From positions 186,001 to 250,000 of the forward strand of contig CAJSYZ010000008.1 in the NCBI GenBank assembly GCA_910574455.1: a stretch of 64,000 nt of DNA, read 5' to 3'. Position 1 is the first letter of the stretch. Each line of letters opens with the position of its first letter. A program made the translations under genes and the position numbers. This DNA comes from Trichaptum fuscoviolaceum. Taxonomy: Eukaryota > Basidiomycota > Agaricomycetes > Hymenochaetales > Trichaptaceae. The notes beneath the pieces were generated by a model, which saw nothing but the letters and a program-made list of their open reading frames with translations, did no database searches and was not told the origin of the DNA. Of the stretch, positions 1 through 10,979 are shown piece after piece.

Positions 1-1547
1 CCGTCAAGTACGGCCCGTCGATAGCCCCAACTGCCCCTGATCGCCCAGCCTCCGGACCCAGCCTGATCGTCACCCACTCACCCATCTCGAACAACCGTTC
101 GAAGTCACCGGCCTCCACCTCCTCAAGAGCCTTGCCATCGGTATCCCAATCGAGCCGAACGGTGAACGTCGACGTAGACGACGATATGATTGTGCCGGTA
201 CTATTTTTTTTGGTCCGGACACGATCTCCTACTCGAGTATATGCGCCATTCGTGACGCGGATCGCGGTCTGGCTGACGCCGATATATGGAGCCACCTCCT
301 CCGGCGAAGGTCGAAGAATAGGCTTCACTGCATGTATGCCGAATACGTGCAGTCTCTCGAACCCATGTTCAAACGTTCTGCCCAAAAACGTCCACTTCCC
401 CTCGCTTTCCTCCACCAGCGCGTATTCCGGATCGTCGACTAACTGCTGACGGCGAAGACAATCCTGTACGTTTTTAGGGTCGAACGGCGTGGCCTCTGGC
501 CGTTTCATTACATCCGCCTTCCCTTTCCCTTCAATGCGCCGCCGCTTAGCTGCACGAACTTGGTAATCGGAGAGCAAGGGCTTCGGCTTCGTAGTGAAGT
601 CCAAGTCCAGACGAGGCACCAGCCACAACACGAGTAAGTCGTCCTTCACGATGTCGTGGTCCGCCAACGGGCGGTGATCCTCATGGGTCATCGGAGGGAG
701 TGTAGAGTTGGCAGCCAAGGGCACGTATGCGATGTCACCCTTATACTGGCCTGATCGCATGCGCACGAAGGAGTCGAGCTCCACGACAGGAATGGCCTGT
801 CTACGACGCATTAGGTCCCAGACCGCTCGCCTATCTTCTTCCGGTACCAACTTCATTTTGCCGGTCATAATCCCTACGATGCCAGCACTAGCGCATGCCT
901 TCTCGACGTCGATGCGTGTATGTGCGTACGCATATATGCGTCCGCTCAGACCGGGAATAGAGAAGGCACGCGCGCCAGATGGAAGGCAGGTGTTGACCCT
1001 CTCTACATACGCCTTCTCTTGATGATACTGTCAATGTATTAGTTTATTTCACTCCGATAAAGTAGACTCACTTACGAAGGTCGGTAATATCCACATGGGC
1101 TTTAACCCATCGTATTCTTCCCTCATGCGCTCGTCGACGACCCTCGTATTGCCCAGAAATTCGTAGGAGACGGACTGAACACCGGGCACTTGGCGTCCAG
1201 CCCTCTCGTTCGCTTGGACAGACGCCAAGGAATCACCTCGAGCCCGCTCCCGGAAACGGCGTGCGATAGCGTCCGCAGCCTCGTCCTGCTCCAGATCGGC
1301 GGCCTGGTCGCGCAGGAACTGCGCTATGTCGAAAGAGGAGGCAGAGGTACGCTGCTCCGGCTCGTCCACTAGGAAATCTATGCGCATACAATGAGTGTAT
1401 GTTCTAACATTTCTGTTGCCTTTACTCACCATCTTCACCATCCTCTTCGTCTTCCTCGTCGTCCCTCCCATCTTCGATGGCTGCGTCGTCAATGAAGACA
1501 CGAGCCGCGTCCCTTACATCGCGCGACCTCATCTGTTTCATGCCCAT
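1..1547 (-). CDS. Spt5-like transcription elongation factor, 3' end cut by window edge
   Basis: Three exons fit: 1547-1430, 1377-1076 and 1027 to the window edge, joined by introns with GTGAGT/TAG and GTAAGT/CAG ends; the frame stays open to base 1. The protein starts MGMKQMRSRDV, followed by an acidic stretch (DDEEDEEDGED). An NGN-type module follows, with AYVERVNTCLPSG, then IPGLSGRIYAYAH and GIVGIMTGKMKLVPEEDR. Next is a KOW-type segment (FVRMRSGQYKGDIAYV), a basic linker, and two further KOW-like stretches (GDRVRTKKNSTGTI; GEWVTIRLGPEAGRSGAV). NGN+KOW order is that of Spt5, which with Spt4 clamps elongating RNA polymerase II. The acidic N-terminus is much shorter than in canonical Spt5, so this is probably a paralog rather than the single-copy gene. 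It is divergent from the neighbouring transposase gene and may travel with it (inference). No internal stop was found. Confidence 0.72.
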
Positions 1548-1689
1548 TATTAGTTACTTCTTCATCATTACTCTCTTCTCATTTCGTCTCACTTTAATAA
1601 CTTTTAATCGTTAAAAGAATGCGAACGTCACTTGCTTTTTTTTTCTTTCAAATAATTAGTTATAATTTACAATCAAGTCCAAGATCAAT

Positions 1690-1751
1690 TTGCTATCTAA
1701 ATAATGAAAGTGGGGACAGAGTACTATCTAAATAATGAAAGTGGGGACGAC
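1690..1751. repeat. short tandem direct repeat
   Basis: A ~25 bp unit containing CTAAATAATGAAAGTGGGGA occurs twice in a row with a ~32 bp period, just outside the left arm of the palindromic element. It lies in the space between the two divergent genes. No function is evident. Confidence 0.6.
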
Positions 1752-1826
1752 CGAGACGACGTCGTACGCAAAGGGAAGATAATGGGACGGGTAGAAAGAA
1801 AATTTCCCACAATACGCTGCAAAGGG

Positions 1827-1989
1827 TCTTGAAGTGTTACTTTTTTGGGGGTATTTCGGGTAGGCTTGTTGGCGTCGAGGGCGGAATACGCCCTCGGTAG
1901 ATCGGTAGCACAACGTCCTTACCGAGTTACCGAGCCTCGACGCCAAAAAGCCTACCCGAAATACCCCCAAAAAAGTAACACTTCAAGAC
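1827..1989. repeat. palindromic (foldback/MITE-like) element
   Basis: Bases 1827-1880 (TCTTGAAGTGTTACTTTTTT onward) are the near-perfect reverse complement of 1937-1989, including the internal segment GGGGGTATTTCGGGTAGGCT. The ~55 bp spacer contains a second small inverted repeat (CTCGGTA / TACCGAG). This could be a small non-autonomous DNA element or a hairpin in the shared upstream region of the Spt5-like and KDZ genes. No target-site duplication was resolved. Confidence 0.7.
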
Positions 1990-2304
1990 TGGCGGAAGCC
2001 AAAGGGCCGAATTTCCTTCTTGCTCTCGTTCCTGTACGAGCCCTACGACTCCCCTCCCCTCCCCGACTCCTATGGCTTGATCGCCTTGACGGCGTTGTTC
2101 CTTTTGTCTGGGTTTGAAGTGACTTAGAATTAGATAGAAATTAATGTACAATAATTGCCAGTCTAATAAACTTGTTCCGTTCTTTGGCAGACTTGAAATT
2201 TCGTAGAGTATTCTGTGTAATTTGTTCTGAAACGAAAGGAAAAAGAGTCGGAAATCTCAGTGACCGAGACGACAAGAAGAGCAGTTTGGTATTGGGAAAC
2301 AGTG

Positions 2305-5300
2305 ATGGACAACAAAAAAAAGAGGTCGAGCCTCAGAGACCGGTTTCGAGACTCTGCGAGCAACGGCAGCAACGACAGGCCTTCCAGAACGCGTCTGCGA
2401 ATCCTTCAGGACGCCAAAACTCCAGGCAGCCCATTTTTCGTGTCGCAACAGCAACATATCGTCCCAACTCTACTGCGACAACAAAATACATCCACAGTAT
2501 TCGACGCGAACGCGGACACGACGACGACGACGACGACCCACGAGTTCTTACGAACCGATGCAGCCAAGAGACAACGACTCGATAGTGAAGAGGAGGAGGA
2601 GGAAGATGAGGAGTTGGACAATGTGGACACTGCTGAGGCAGAGGAGGAGCGACGTGACCAGGTAAGCCACTCTGCGAACGTACTGCAATCTACAAAACTG
2701 ACAATTCTTAGACAGCACAATATCATCTGCTGCAGTTTCTGGCCATGCAGCGGGACATTCAAGATGCTATCCTGCATTATGAACGTCCTCCTGACATTGG
2801 TATCGCGTGTTCGTGCAATAGAGGCGGGCGTCGGCTATTCCGATGCCATGACTGTCCTCAGCACCCGCCTGTATGCGCGCCCTGTCTATTGGAGACTCAT
2901 CCTTATGAGCCGCTTCACTGGGGCGAGGTGTGGACAGGTCAATGCTTCCGCAAGGTGGACCTGAGTACCATAGGGAAGCGTATTTTCCTCGGGCATGGCG
3001 GTCTTCCTTGTCCGGTCGCTGCGGGCAATGCTGCGGGCAAGAAGTTGACTGCGATAGATACGAATGGGGTGCATGAAATTGTGGTCATGTTTTGCGAATG
3101 CTCGGACAATATGGGAGTCAACTCTCATGTCCTGCAGCTCATCCAAGGTCGGTTGTTCCCGTACACGACTGTGAATCCCGAGACCGTGGTCACTTTCCGG
3201 TGCTTGAAGGATTTTCATGTCCATACGAACGCATCGCGCAAGTCCGCTCACGACTTCATGAAGGCGGTATTGCGCATGACATCGGAGGACACGAGAATCA
3301 AGTATTCGGTGAGAATTTCATTTGTATTTGTATTTGTGCGCAAGTTGAATCTGACTTCACTGCATGTAGCACCTTTCGCAGCATTTCATTCGGCTTATGC
3401 GCCTATGGCGATTCCTGGCGGCGGAAAGGGAAAGCGGGCAGTTTATGGGCCTGGACGATCTGATGACTTGCCGACCCCGCGGCTCGTTCGCAGACGTTTG
3501 TTTAGCATGTCCAGTGCCTAACGTGAACATGGCTGACGCGCAGTCGTCGAAATGGCCAATATCCAACGTGTCAGATTGCCTTTATGCGAGGCTGCGAGGT
3601 CCGGATTCTCAAAAGTAAGCAATTAGATTCTGATATATACTATGTACTAACTTATGCGACAGACATCTGAGAACAATTTTCCTCGCAATGGACGGAAACT
3701 TCAAGCTTATCAATTTGGAGAAAAAGAACAACTTGAACGACCCTTCACTGTGGAACGGTCAAGGGTATTTTAGAGCGCGTCAACCCATGGAAGAACATAT
3801 GAAGAAGCATTACAATATTAAAATTGAAGTGCGTCGTCCACTAATTCTAACTCTACATATACTGATGTCTTTTCGTACACAGAAAGGGAAATGTCGAAAG
3901 TTTGCTGCCATCGAGAATTGGAATTCTCTGAAATATAAGGGCCAGGTAGTGACGGGGGTCATGATGGTATTTTGTCGACACGGACTCGTGGTCCTGATAG
4001 CGCAACGAACCTCGTTCGAGGGGAAAAGTGAGTGGTCCAATACCCGTCACGTTCATTGTAGACTAATTGCTTCGAAGATTTGTGTGCGGTGACTATAGCT
4101 TATGCGGCGCTCTTCAAAATACGGATGACATTGAGGAAAGATGTCTTGCATATGACATTATGTGCATGTACATCGTGAATCTCCGTCAGAGGTGGGCTAT
4201 CCAATTCCCGGAGCGACCTCTACTTTCCTTGATGGACGTCATTGGCAAAATGCATGGACAGACCCATGTCGACACGTGCCAGTATTGCCACAGTTTATAT
4301 TACACTCGCGGGGTCGGAAGAACGGATGGCGAAGAGGCGGAGAGATTTTGGGCGGAGGCCAATCAAGTTGCGGGGAGCACAAAGCAAATGAATCCGGGGC
4401 ATCGATGCGACACGTTGGACGATGTCATTAATGACTGGAATAAGACGAAGCTTCTACAACACGGTATGTTATCGGTTACTATTTCAAGTACACTTTACTA
4501 ACTGTTCTACACAAAGCTATGATGGTAGAGAAGAAGTACCCTCGCACTCGAAAGCGAGCAGAAAACCTTGGATTGAAGTTCGATGCAACGGATGCAACAC
4601 TTAGGACTCGTTACACGGATAAGGTGGTCGATGAATGGGTGAAACGGGGTACCGAATGGAATCGGACTGCGTCTGGTGAAGTAGACAGCCCCTTCAAATC
4701 GCAGAACGCAGGTACGCGTACTACTGACTATTATATGACCATTAACTAATAAACATGAAGCCCTCTCTCTCGAAGACCAGTTAAACGCAATGACGATCTC
4801 TTTGGTAGATCAAAGTCCGGATGGTTTTGATGAAGAGGCCAGTCGTATGCCACTTATAATTGCGGCAGGCATAAAGCTACAACAAAGACAGTAAGTTTCT
4901 TGTATTCTCATTTGTGCTTCATACTCAATCTTGATTGCGTAGACGCATTATGAAAGGAAATGTGACCTTTTTGTCTGACGACATTCCGGTATCAGCCTCT
5001 TCATTACGCCACGACATCTTGAAATGGCGAGCGCACTTATATGATATCTGTCCTGGTCTTCAATCTTATCTCGACGAAGAGGAAGTAGCAGATGCTGTCG
5101 AAGACATCCGATTACGCCTGCCTTCGGACTTCAAGACAGAGGACCGCCTCAAGTACGCGCTTGAACATCACGCCGCGACAGAACTGAAGCTCAGACAGGG
5201 CGAGGCCTTCGATGTCATAGGGAACTTGCGCACGGCCCTTAGGCTTATGGCGCAGCATAACCATAAGGCGAAGAAGCATGGTGGCATTCGATCTACGAAG

Positions 5301-6270
5301 ACTTGTACTGGGAAGGCTTACTCGGAGGCGCGGAAAATGAAGCTGTTCTGGAAGAGCGAGTACGACACAGTCTATAGTGCCATGCTATGTCTGGGTCTGC
5401 AGTCTTCGGCTGACACGTTTCGACAACTCACCGAGGAAGATATGTATCGACCAGATAATTTGGAGCCTGCAGAATTTTGTGCGAAGGAAATTGGGTGGAT
5501 TTGGACGTGTCTGGAAGCGGGGGGACTTCTTCGAATTCCTCGATTCTTCAATGGGAGAAAGAAGGTGAGAAGGTTTTATTAGTCGTATAGATTACAAGCC
5601 TTTCTAATAACCCCTGTAGACGATCGTGTGCAATGGTATCGACAATGGGCTGCACGCGATCGATGGAGAGAGGAGGTTGACCTGTTGGAAGAGGAACTTA
5701 AGAGACTTGTGCGAGGGTTCTGTGCCTTCGCCAGGGCTTGGAATACGTTGTCAGAAACGGCAGCCCTGGACGGGAATCCCGGCAGAGCATCTTTTGCGGC
5801 CAGCAAGGAAATCTCGTACAGGATTGCATGCTATGATGCGTGGGCCATACATGAAGGTCTTGGACTGACGTGGAACGCCAATGAGACACCAGAGGTTAAA
5901 GAACCGCAGGTAAGTTTTTTTTTCGTGTCTAAACTTCAATATTTAATCCGCTTCTTTGCAGAATATGTATCGTTATACTTGCATCGAACACTCAAGCTGC
6001 TGCAGATACATCTACCGCGGCTTGAGTGTCCGATGCACCTGGTATCCGATGCATCTAGCATACGATTCCGTTGGTATCCGTTGCACCTGGTATCCGTTGC
6101 ACCTGGTATCCGATTCACTTGGTATCTGTTGCACCTGGTATCCGATTCACGTGGTATACGATGCACCTGGATTCACTTGGTATACGATGCACCTGGTATA
6201 CGATTCACCTGGTATCCGATTCACTTGGTATACGGTGCACTTGGTATCGAACTCATCTCATGGTCAATGA
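2305..6270 (+). CDS. KDZ-superfamily transposase with CxC2 cysteine cluster
   Basis: Exons read: 2305-2661, 2712-3308, 3370-3614, 3663-3828, 3883-4027, 4078-4463, 4517-4711, 4761-4890, 4943-5564, 5620-5909 and 5962-6270. After a charged N-terminus with a poly-Glu run comes a cysteine cluster (CSCNRGG, FRCHDCPQHPPVCAPC) typical of the CxC2 domain that accompanies KDZ transposases. The catalytic region shows AMDGNFKL, GDYSLCGAL, AYDIMCMY and EEAERFWAEANQ, the expected acidic-residue blocks of the family. The protein cuts and pastes large DNA transposons. Oddities: the join of exons 5 and 6 (4027/4078) is one base out of the family frame, so there is either a frameshift or an unusual acceptor. 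The last exon also runs into a 16 bp minisatellite. Copy status (active or dead) is uncertain, and element termini were not identified. Confidence 0.8.
6030..6252 (+). repeat. 16-bp minisatellite at the 3' end of the KDZ gene
   Basis: About 14 imperfect copies of a 16 bp unit (CACCTGGTATCCGATT, with variants such as CACTTGGTATACGATG) stand head to tail. The unit length is not a multiple of three, yet the frame continuing from the KDZ exon stays open through the array to a stop at 6268-6270. It would encode a tail with repeating (C/F)TWY(P/T) and HLV(S/Y) motifs. Confidence 0.85.
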
Positions 6271-7338
6271 TGAGCTTCGACATCACTTGTAAGTATCTAG
6301 TCTTATTCTTTTCCAAGTCCATATGCTTGTTTCCTTACAAGTGTCCGATACAAGTTAGATACCTGCTGCAAGTCGAGCCTGTCCTCTGTCTCATATTTTC
6401 GTGAGTCCCTGGTCTGTATCTTACTGTACTATTACTGAATCAAGTACGACTTATAGTTATCTTTATGCAATAACTCTCTATTTGGACATATAACGTTCGT
6501 GCCTCTAATGACATTGTTGTTAACTTAAGCTAATAGTAATACTTTTTACCTTTTACTTTTATGATCTACTTTACAACACGACTCTGTCTCTTTTGTCTTA
6601 TAATTCTCACGACTACTGATGTATAACGCGATCCAATTCGTTCTGTAAATACTAAACTATGACATAACCTGACATAATAAATCTCTTTATATGGAAATGC
6701 ATCGTATGTGTGAATCGGATACAAGTCCAAATAAGGAAATGAATCGGATACACTGTAATGACAGATTACGATACAACTTATGAGCTGAGGTGCCTGTCTT
6801 TCCATCAATGGCGTGCCAGGAGATGGAAATTCAGAAGGCTGATTTGGGCGACCACAGAGCGACTGTGGATGACCTGAGTTTCTGTTGGAGGAAGGAACCT
6901 GTGTGCGTGTCTTTATTTGCTGGAATACTCTGTTCTAACATCTACTTCTTCGTTAGGAACATCTTATCGCCGCTATGGCAGCTTATGCATGCAATAAGCC
7001 TCTATCGTCATATCTTACAACCTTCACTCTCTGCGATCAAGCCCCGACTGTTGAGGCTGAACGGACGAAGACGTCCTCCACCCATCTGAACGCAATGAAG
7101 TTGTCTTAACTACGATCTCTGAATCACCGCGGGTATATGTTCTCATTCTTGCGCATGCGTACCTCTCCTGCCTCGCAGAATGCTTTTCCGACTGACTTGA
7201 GTCTTGCGTAACTAATTTAGATATGTTATTATTAAGAGATTCAAATGAGACATTATGATATGATCCCAAACAAATACTTGTATTTCCCATTTCCTCCTTA
7301 TACAGTGCTCTGCTGAAAGAGCTATCTTGGTGGGTAAT
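6271..7338. other. no gene recognised; receptor-flanking repeat debris
   Basis: AT-rich and without a supported gene. Parts resemble sequence downstream of other left-arm receptors: GTGTGCGTGTCTTT near 6900 recurs near 28,115, TTCTAACATCTA near 6935 recurs near 17,130, and TGCCTCGCAGAATGC near 7170 resembles segments near 17,730, 23,620 and 28,570. This suggests the receptor and its 3' flank were duplicated together. Confidence 0.5.
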
Positions 7339-8622
7339 TCACGCCAGAACATCTCGAGGACTGCTATGTGATTTGGTAAATTAAGTGTTTACATGCAACG
7401 AGTATGTATAAATCATACCTGCTTGACTCGGAAATGTACGACGATGTAGTCGCGTTGGTTTCTCTCCCGCTTTTGAAAACAACATCCGGTAGTACTTCCT
7501 CCGTGCTGTTTGACTGACTGACAGCGATAGGGATCCTTAGGAAACGGAAGAGATTACAATATCCCTTCCTGGCTTTAGGAGTGAGGCCGAAGAGGGCGAA
7601 GAATACCAATGCCAAGAAAGGATTGATCCATTCATCCCAATGCACTGAAAATACTCCCAACTTTATTGTTGACCATGCACTCTTTGGAATGAATGCCGGT
7701 TCCAAGCCTGAGTGAATGATTGTCCAGCCTTGATAAAAACTGAACAGCGGGCCTAACTGAATAATACTGGTGACCAACGCCGTGACAGTGATTGGTAGTG
7801 TGATGAACGAATCGAAACAACCGAGTGCGAACATCCGAAAGAATTGACTTTGGTTAAGGTCCGCACCAAAGCTGACAAGATGATCACTCATTTCTCTGCG
7901 ATGTCGGTAGAACGTATAGAGTATTTGAGCTGTTCAATATGTGGTAAATCTCAGAAGCCATTATTATAGATATTTTAGTTACTTACGCGTATAAAACACG
8001 AGAGAAATGAATGGGAAAATAACGGTCCATGCATCAATCAGAATTATACTCAGTCCTGAGAACGCTTCTGCGGGTAAACAACCCAGCTCTTCAAAAATGT
8101 CATAACGGGCGGCTTGAACAATATAGTCTTTTACATAGTCAGAATAGCGGGTTGTGAAAGTTCAAAAGTACTTGCAAAGGCTTGTAGCTCCAGTAGGAAT
8201 CCCAACACAGATAGCTAGTTCCAGTAGCAGCTCGATACGCCTCTGATGCTTGCTGACCACCTCAACTTGCAGTCTTGTAATTTTATAGAGCCTACGTGTG
8301 ATAACAAACGAGCATAGCGGGATTCCTGTATCAGTGAGTATTTCAATATGTGATGCTTTCAGCCCAATCAATATCTATTTATGATAATATGTCACTCGGT
8401 AGGATACTTACAGATATCACACCATGTCGGTGCCCTATCGTTTGTATCGCTCGACCAGATAATGGTATTGATAGCTGTAGAGAGGCTGGCAAGGAACACC
8501 CATAGAGCAAAGACAAAGATGCCCACGTTCCACGATCTATCAACCATATGGAAGAGTGGAGTGATGATAAGAACGCAGGCGATGAAGTTCACGATGGGAA
8601 CGAGAGGATATGTCGGGTCCAT
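7339..8622 (-). CDS. STE3-type pheromone receptor-like GPCR (R1)
   Basis: Exons 8622-8412, 8355-8176, 8127-7987, 7929-7419 and 7363-7339 give 355 aa. STE3 receptors are seven-helix plasma-membrane GPCRs that bind lipopeptide pheromones and signal through a heterotrimeric G protein. Family hallmarks seen: N-terminus MDPTYPLVPI, NDRAPTWCDI before helix 3, FVITRRLYKITRL in the loop after helix 3, YYIVQAARYDIFEELGC in extracellular loop 2, and DEWINPF leading into helix 7. Seven hydrophobic segments are evident. Unlike most paralogs here it lacks the intron between KHQ and RRIEL. Its third intron has a GC donor (T|GCAAGT at 8176/8175). The frame is intact throughout. The tail is short (about 60 residues after helix 7), ending RDVLA. 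Confidence 0.9.
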
Positions 8623-8715
8623 GATTATAACCAAAGGTCAAGAGTGCAACTGTTCTGCCTATGAGGGGTATGCGCAGGGAGTACAGTCAGGTTGGTATGT
8701 AACGCATACCACTGC

Positions 8716-8723
8716 ATTATATA
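8716..8723 (-). promoter_or_regulatory. TATA-like box upstream of R1
   Basis: On the minus strand the sequence reads TATATAA about 95 bp before the R1 start codon. Comparable boxes lie 106-109 bp upstream of R3 and R4, which makes a core promoter role plausible. This was seen by eye only. Confidence 0.4.
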
Positions 8724-8729
8724 CAGTAT

Positions 8730-10979
8730 CTGAAAGCAAGCAGACGGGTCAACACATCTAAACAATATTTTGAGATAATGAATGATTAGTATAATAGCTT
8801 CTAGCATAAGATGAACAGAAGTGTACAGTCTGTATACTCCAAGTTCTATTGTTAAGGATCATCCTGGTACTGAGATTGTCTGGAGGGAAACGAAACATTG
8901 CTTGAATTACTTCCATTAGATCTTATACTGCAAGTGGTAAAACGAGGCAACAACATATTTGAGCTCACCTCAGTTTGACGATCAGTGCATGCAATCTGAT
9001 GATATGACATTCAATAAAATCAAGGATCAACCGATCAAATCAGATCCAAGAAGACTATCAGAGGAAAAGACCGCATCTCGAACAAAGATCATATAGGCTT
9101 TGTCCAGAGTAAGGAGAATCTCGACAGTTCTGTATAGACGTCCTCGCGACCGCTTTACACAAAAAGATAGTCCGAGATCAGGAAGACGGGTGTTTGATCA
9201 TTCCGATGTTGGCGTGGAAACGTGAATGGATAAGGTAGTGAACGTTAAAAGTGCCTGATGGAAGGTAAGATCGCTGTGCTGAGAGCGAGACGCAAGATAG
9301 CATCGCATCGTGGCACCAATCCACAGGTGTAGGACCTTGAAGAACTGGACCACTACTGAGCTATAGGTCACACGGGTCGTCTACTTTGTTTATTGCCGCA
9401 AGGCACATATAATCAATTGTTTTGCGCAAATATGCCTTGCTATCGAACCGATTTATATCTTCCTTCTTTACGAATTGAATATGCACCACTCACCTGTGTA
9501 GGCACATCAACAGAGGCCACCGCCATGAAGAGACTAGCGTTTCCATCCTTTCTCACTCTTATTTCACCCCGTTATTTGCTCCGGGCCCTTTCGGACGAGC
9601 GCCAAAACGACTTCGGTGATCTGAGACTCAAAAGCCGGCGCAACTAGCAGGCTGAGGAAGATCATCACCACATCGGACGCGATTTGACTGCAGATGGTTC
9701 GCATTTGCGATCAGGTCTCTGATGAACGACGAGGAAGCTGATCAACTTGAAACGTGCTCGAAAAGAAATCTATTCTCGAACTGCTCGAACGACTTTGTGT
9801 CGAGAAAACATTAGAGAAGGTGGATTTGATGAAAGTGAACTTTTGAGTACATCGCTCTAAGTCTGTGCAGACCGCCGTTTATTAATTGCATCACGAGCAT
9901 CTTTGTTTCCTCCTCCCCGAAGGCATCGTATTGCGCATTCCAGAGCGAATGACTGTCCCGGGAGGACCGTGGCAATCCAACCAACCACTATCTCAGAGCT
10001 CTAACCACGTACGAGACGTATCGGTCGGTCTGCGATGATGACTATCATAGTATTGATGATGAAATTTTTCCTGGCAGCAATGCGTGTCGCCTCGTCGAGT
10101 TCGAACATTGATATTGTAGCTGGGTAGGGAAAGGTGTTGCCGTACTACAGGGGTCACCATAAGACTTTTACGAAATCGCCAAGCAAGGTACTTGATTCAC
10201 ATAGTCTATTGCAAAACGAGGAATGAGGCACAGAAAATAAAAAGAATAGATTTTAACATGCGCACGCCATCAGGAAAAGTGCAAAAAAAATCCAGGCTGG
10301 TAATAACCTCTGGAATCAAGAATATACCAGGGAAACGCAGGGAACCCCTGCAAGGAATAGACAGTGTTTGTAAGAGCTTGGATTTCGCCGTAAGGCAATG
10401 TAACCATGACGGCTCTTGTAACCCGTGTGAGAATTTTGGGGGTTGGAAGGCCTGGAATCTCGCGTAACCCCTGTAATCCTGCTCATCGATATAACGGATT
10501 CCAGCCAATTACGACGGATTCTGTGTGATATATTATCCAAATTCGGACATAAGGCTTGCCAAAGTGCCAGACCTGACAACGGGTTCTGGCCTATACCATG
10601 AGTTGCAGGCCATATATCTCTTAAAATCCATTGCCAGCGGCATAAACATTGCTGCCTATTCAGCATCCCAGGACCTTTCAGCACATAAAATGATATATAA
10701 TAATCCATTTTTATTCAGCAAAATCTAAATTATTTACATGCATACAGATGACTACAGTGGCTATTGTTGTGTTGTAACCATGATCCATGAGTGAGCTGGT
10801 GAGGAGTCCGGACTTGAAACCCCTGTATCCACATGAGTGCAACAGATAAGAGAGGTAAACAAATAAACGTACAGGACAAGTGTATTCTTCCCCGTCACTG
10901 TATGTGCAAGCCTCACAATACCATAGTCTCAGTCGTGCTCAGCACATATACCGGACTCTCGGGGTCCGGGTTCAATACT
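8730..10979. other. no gene recognised
   Basis: Short open frames only. The 10,200-10,740 part has a different texture, rich in CCTGG/CCAGG-type words with A/T runs, and looks like a degraded repeat, but no terminal repeats or coding domain could be assigned. No CaaX-ending small ORF with an upstream ATG was found here on either strand. Confidence 0.4.
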
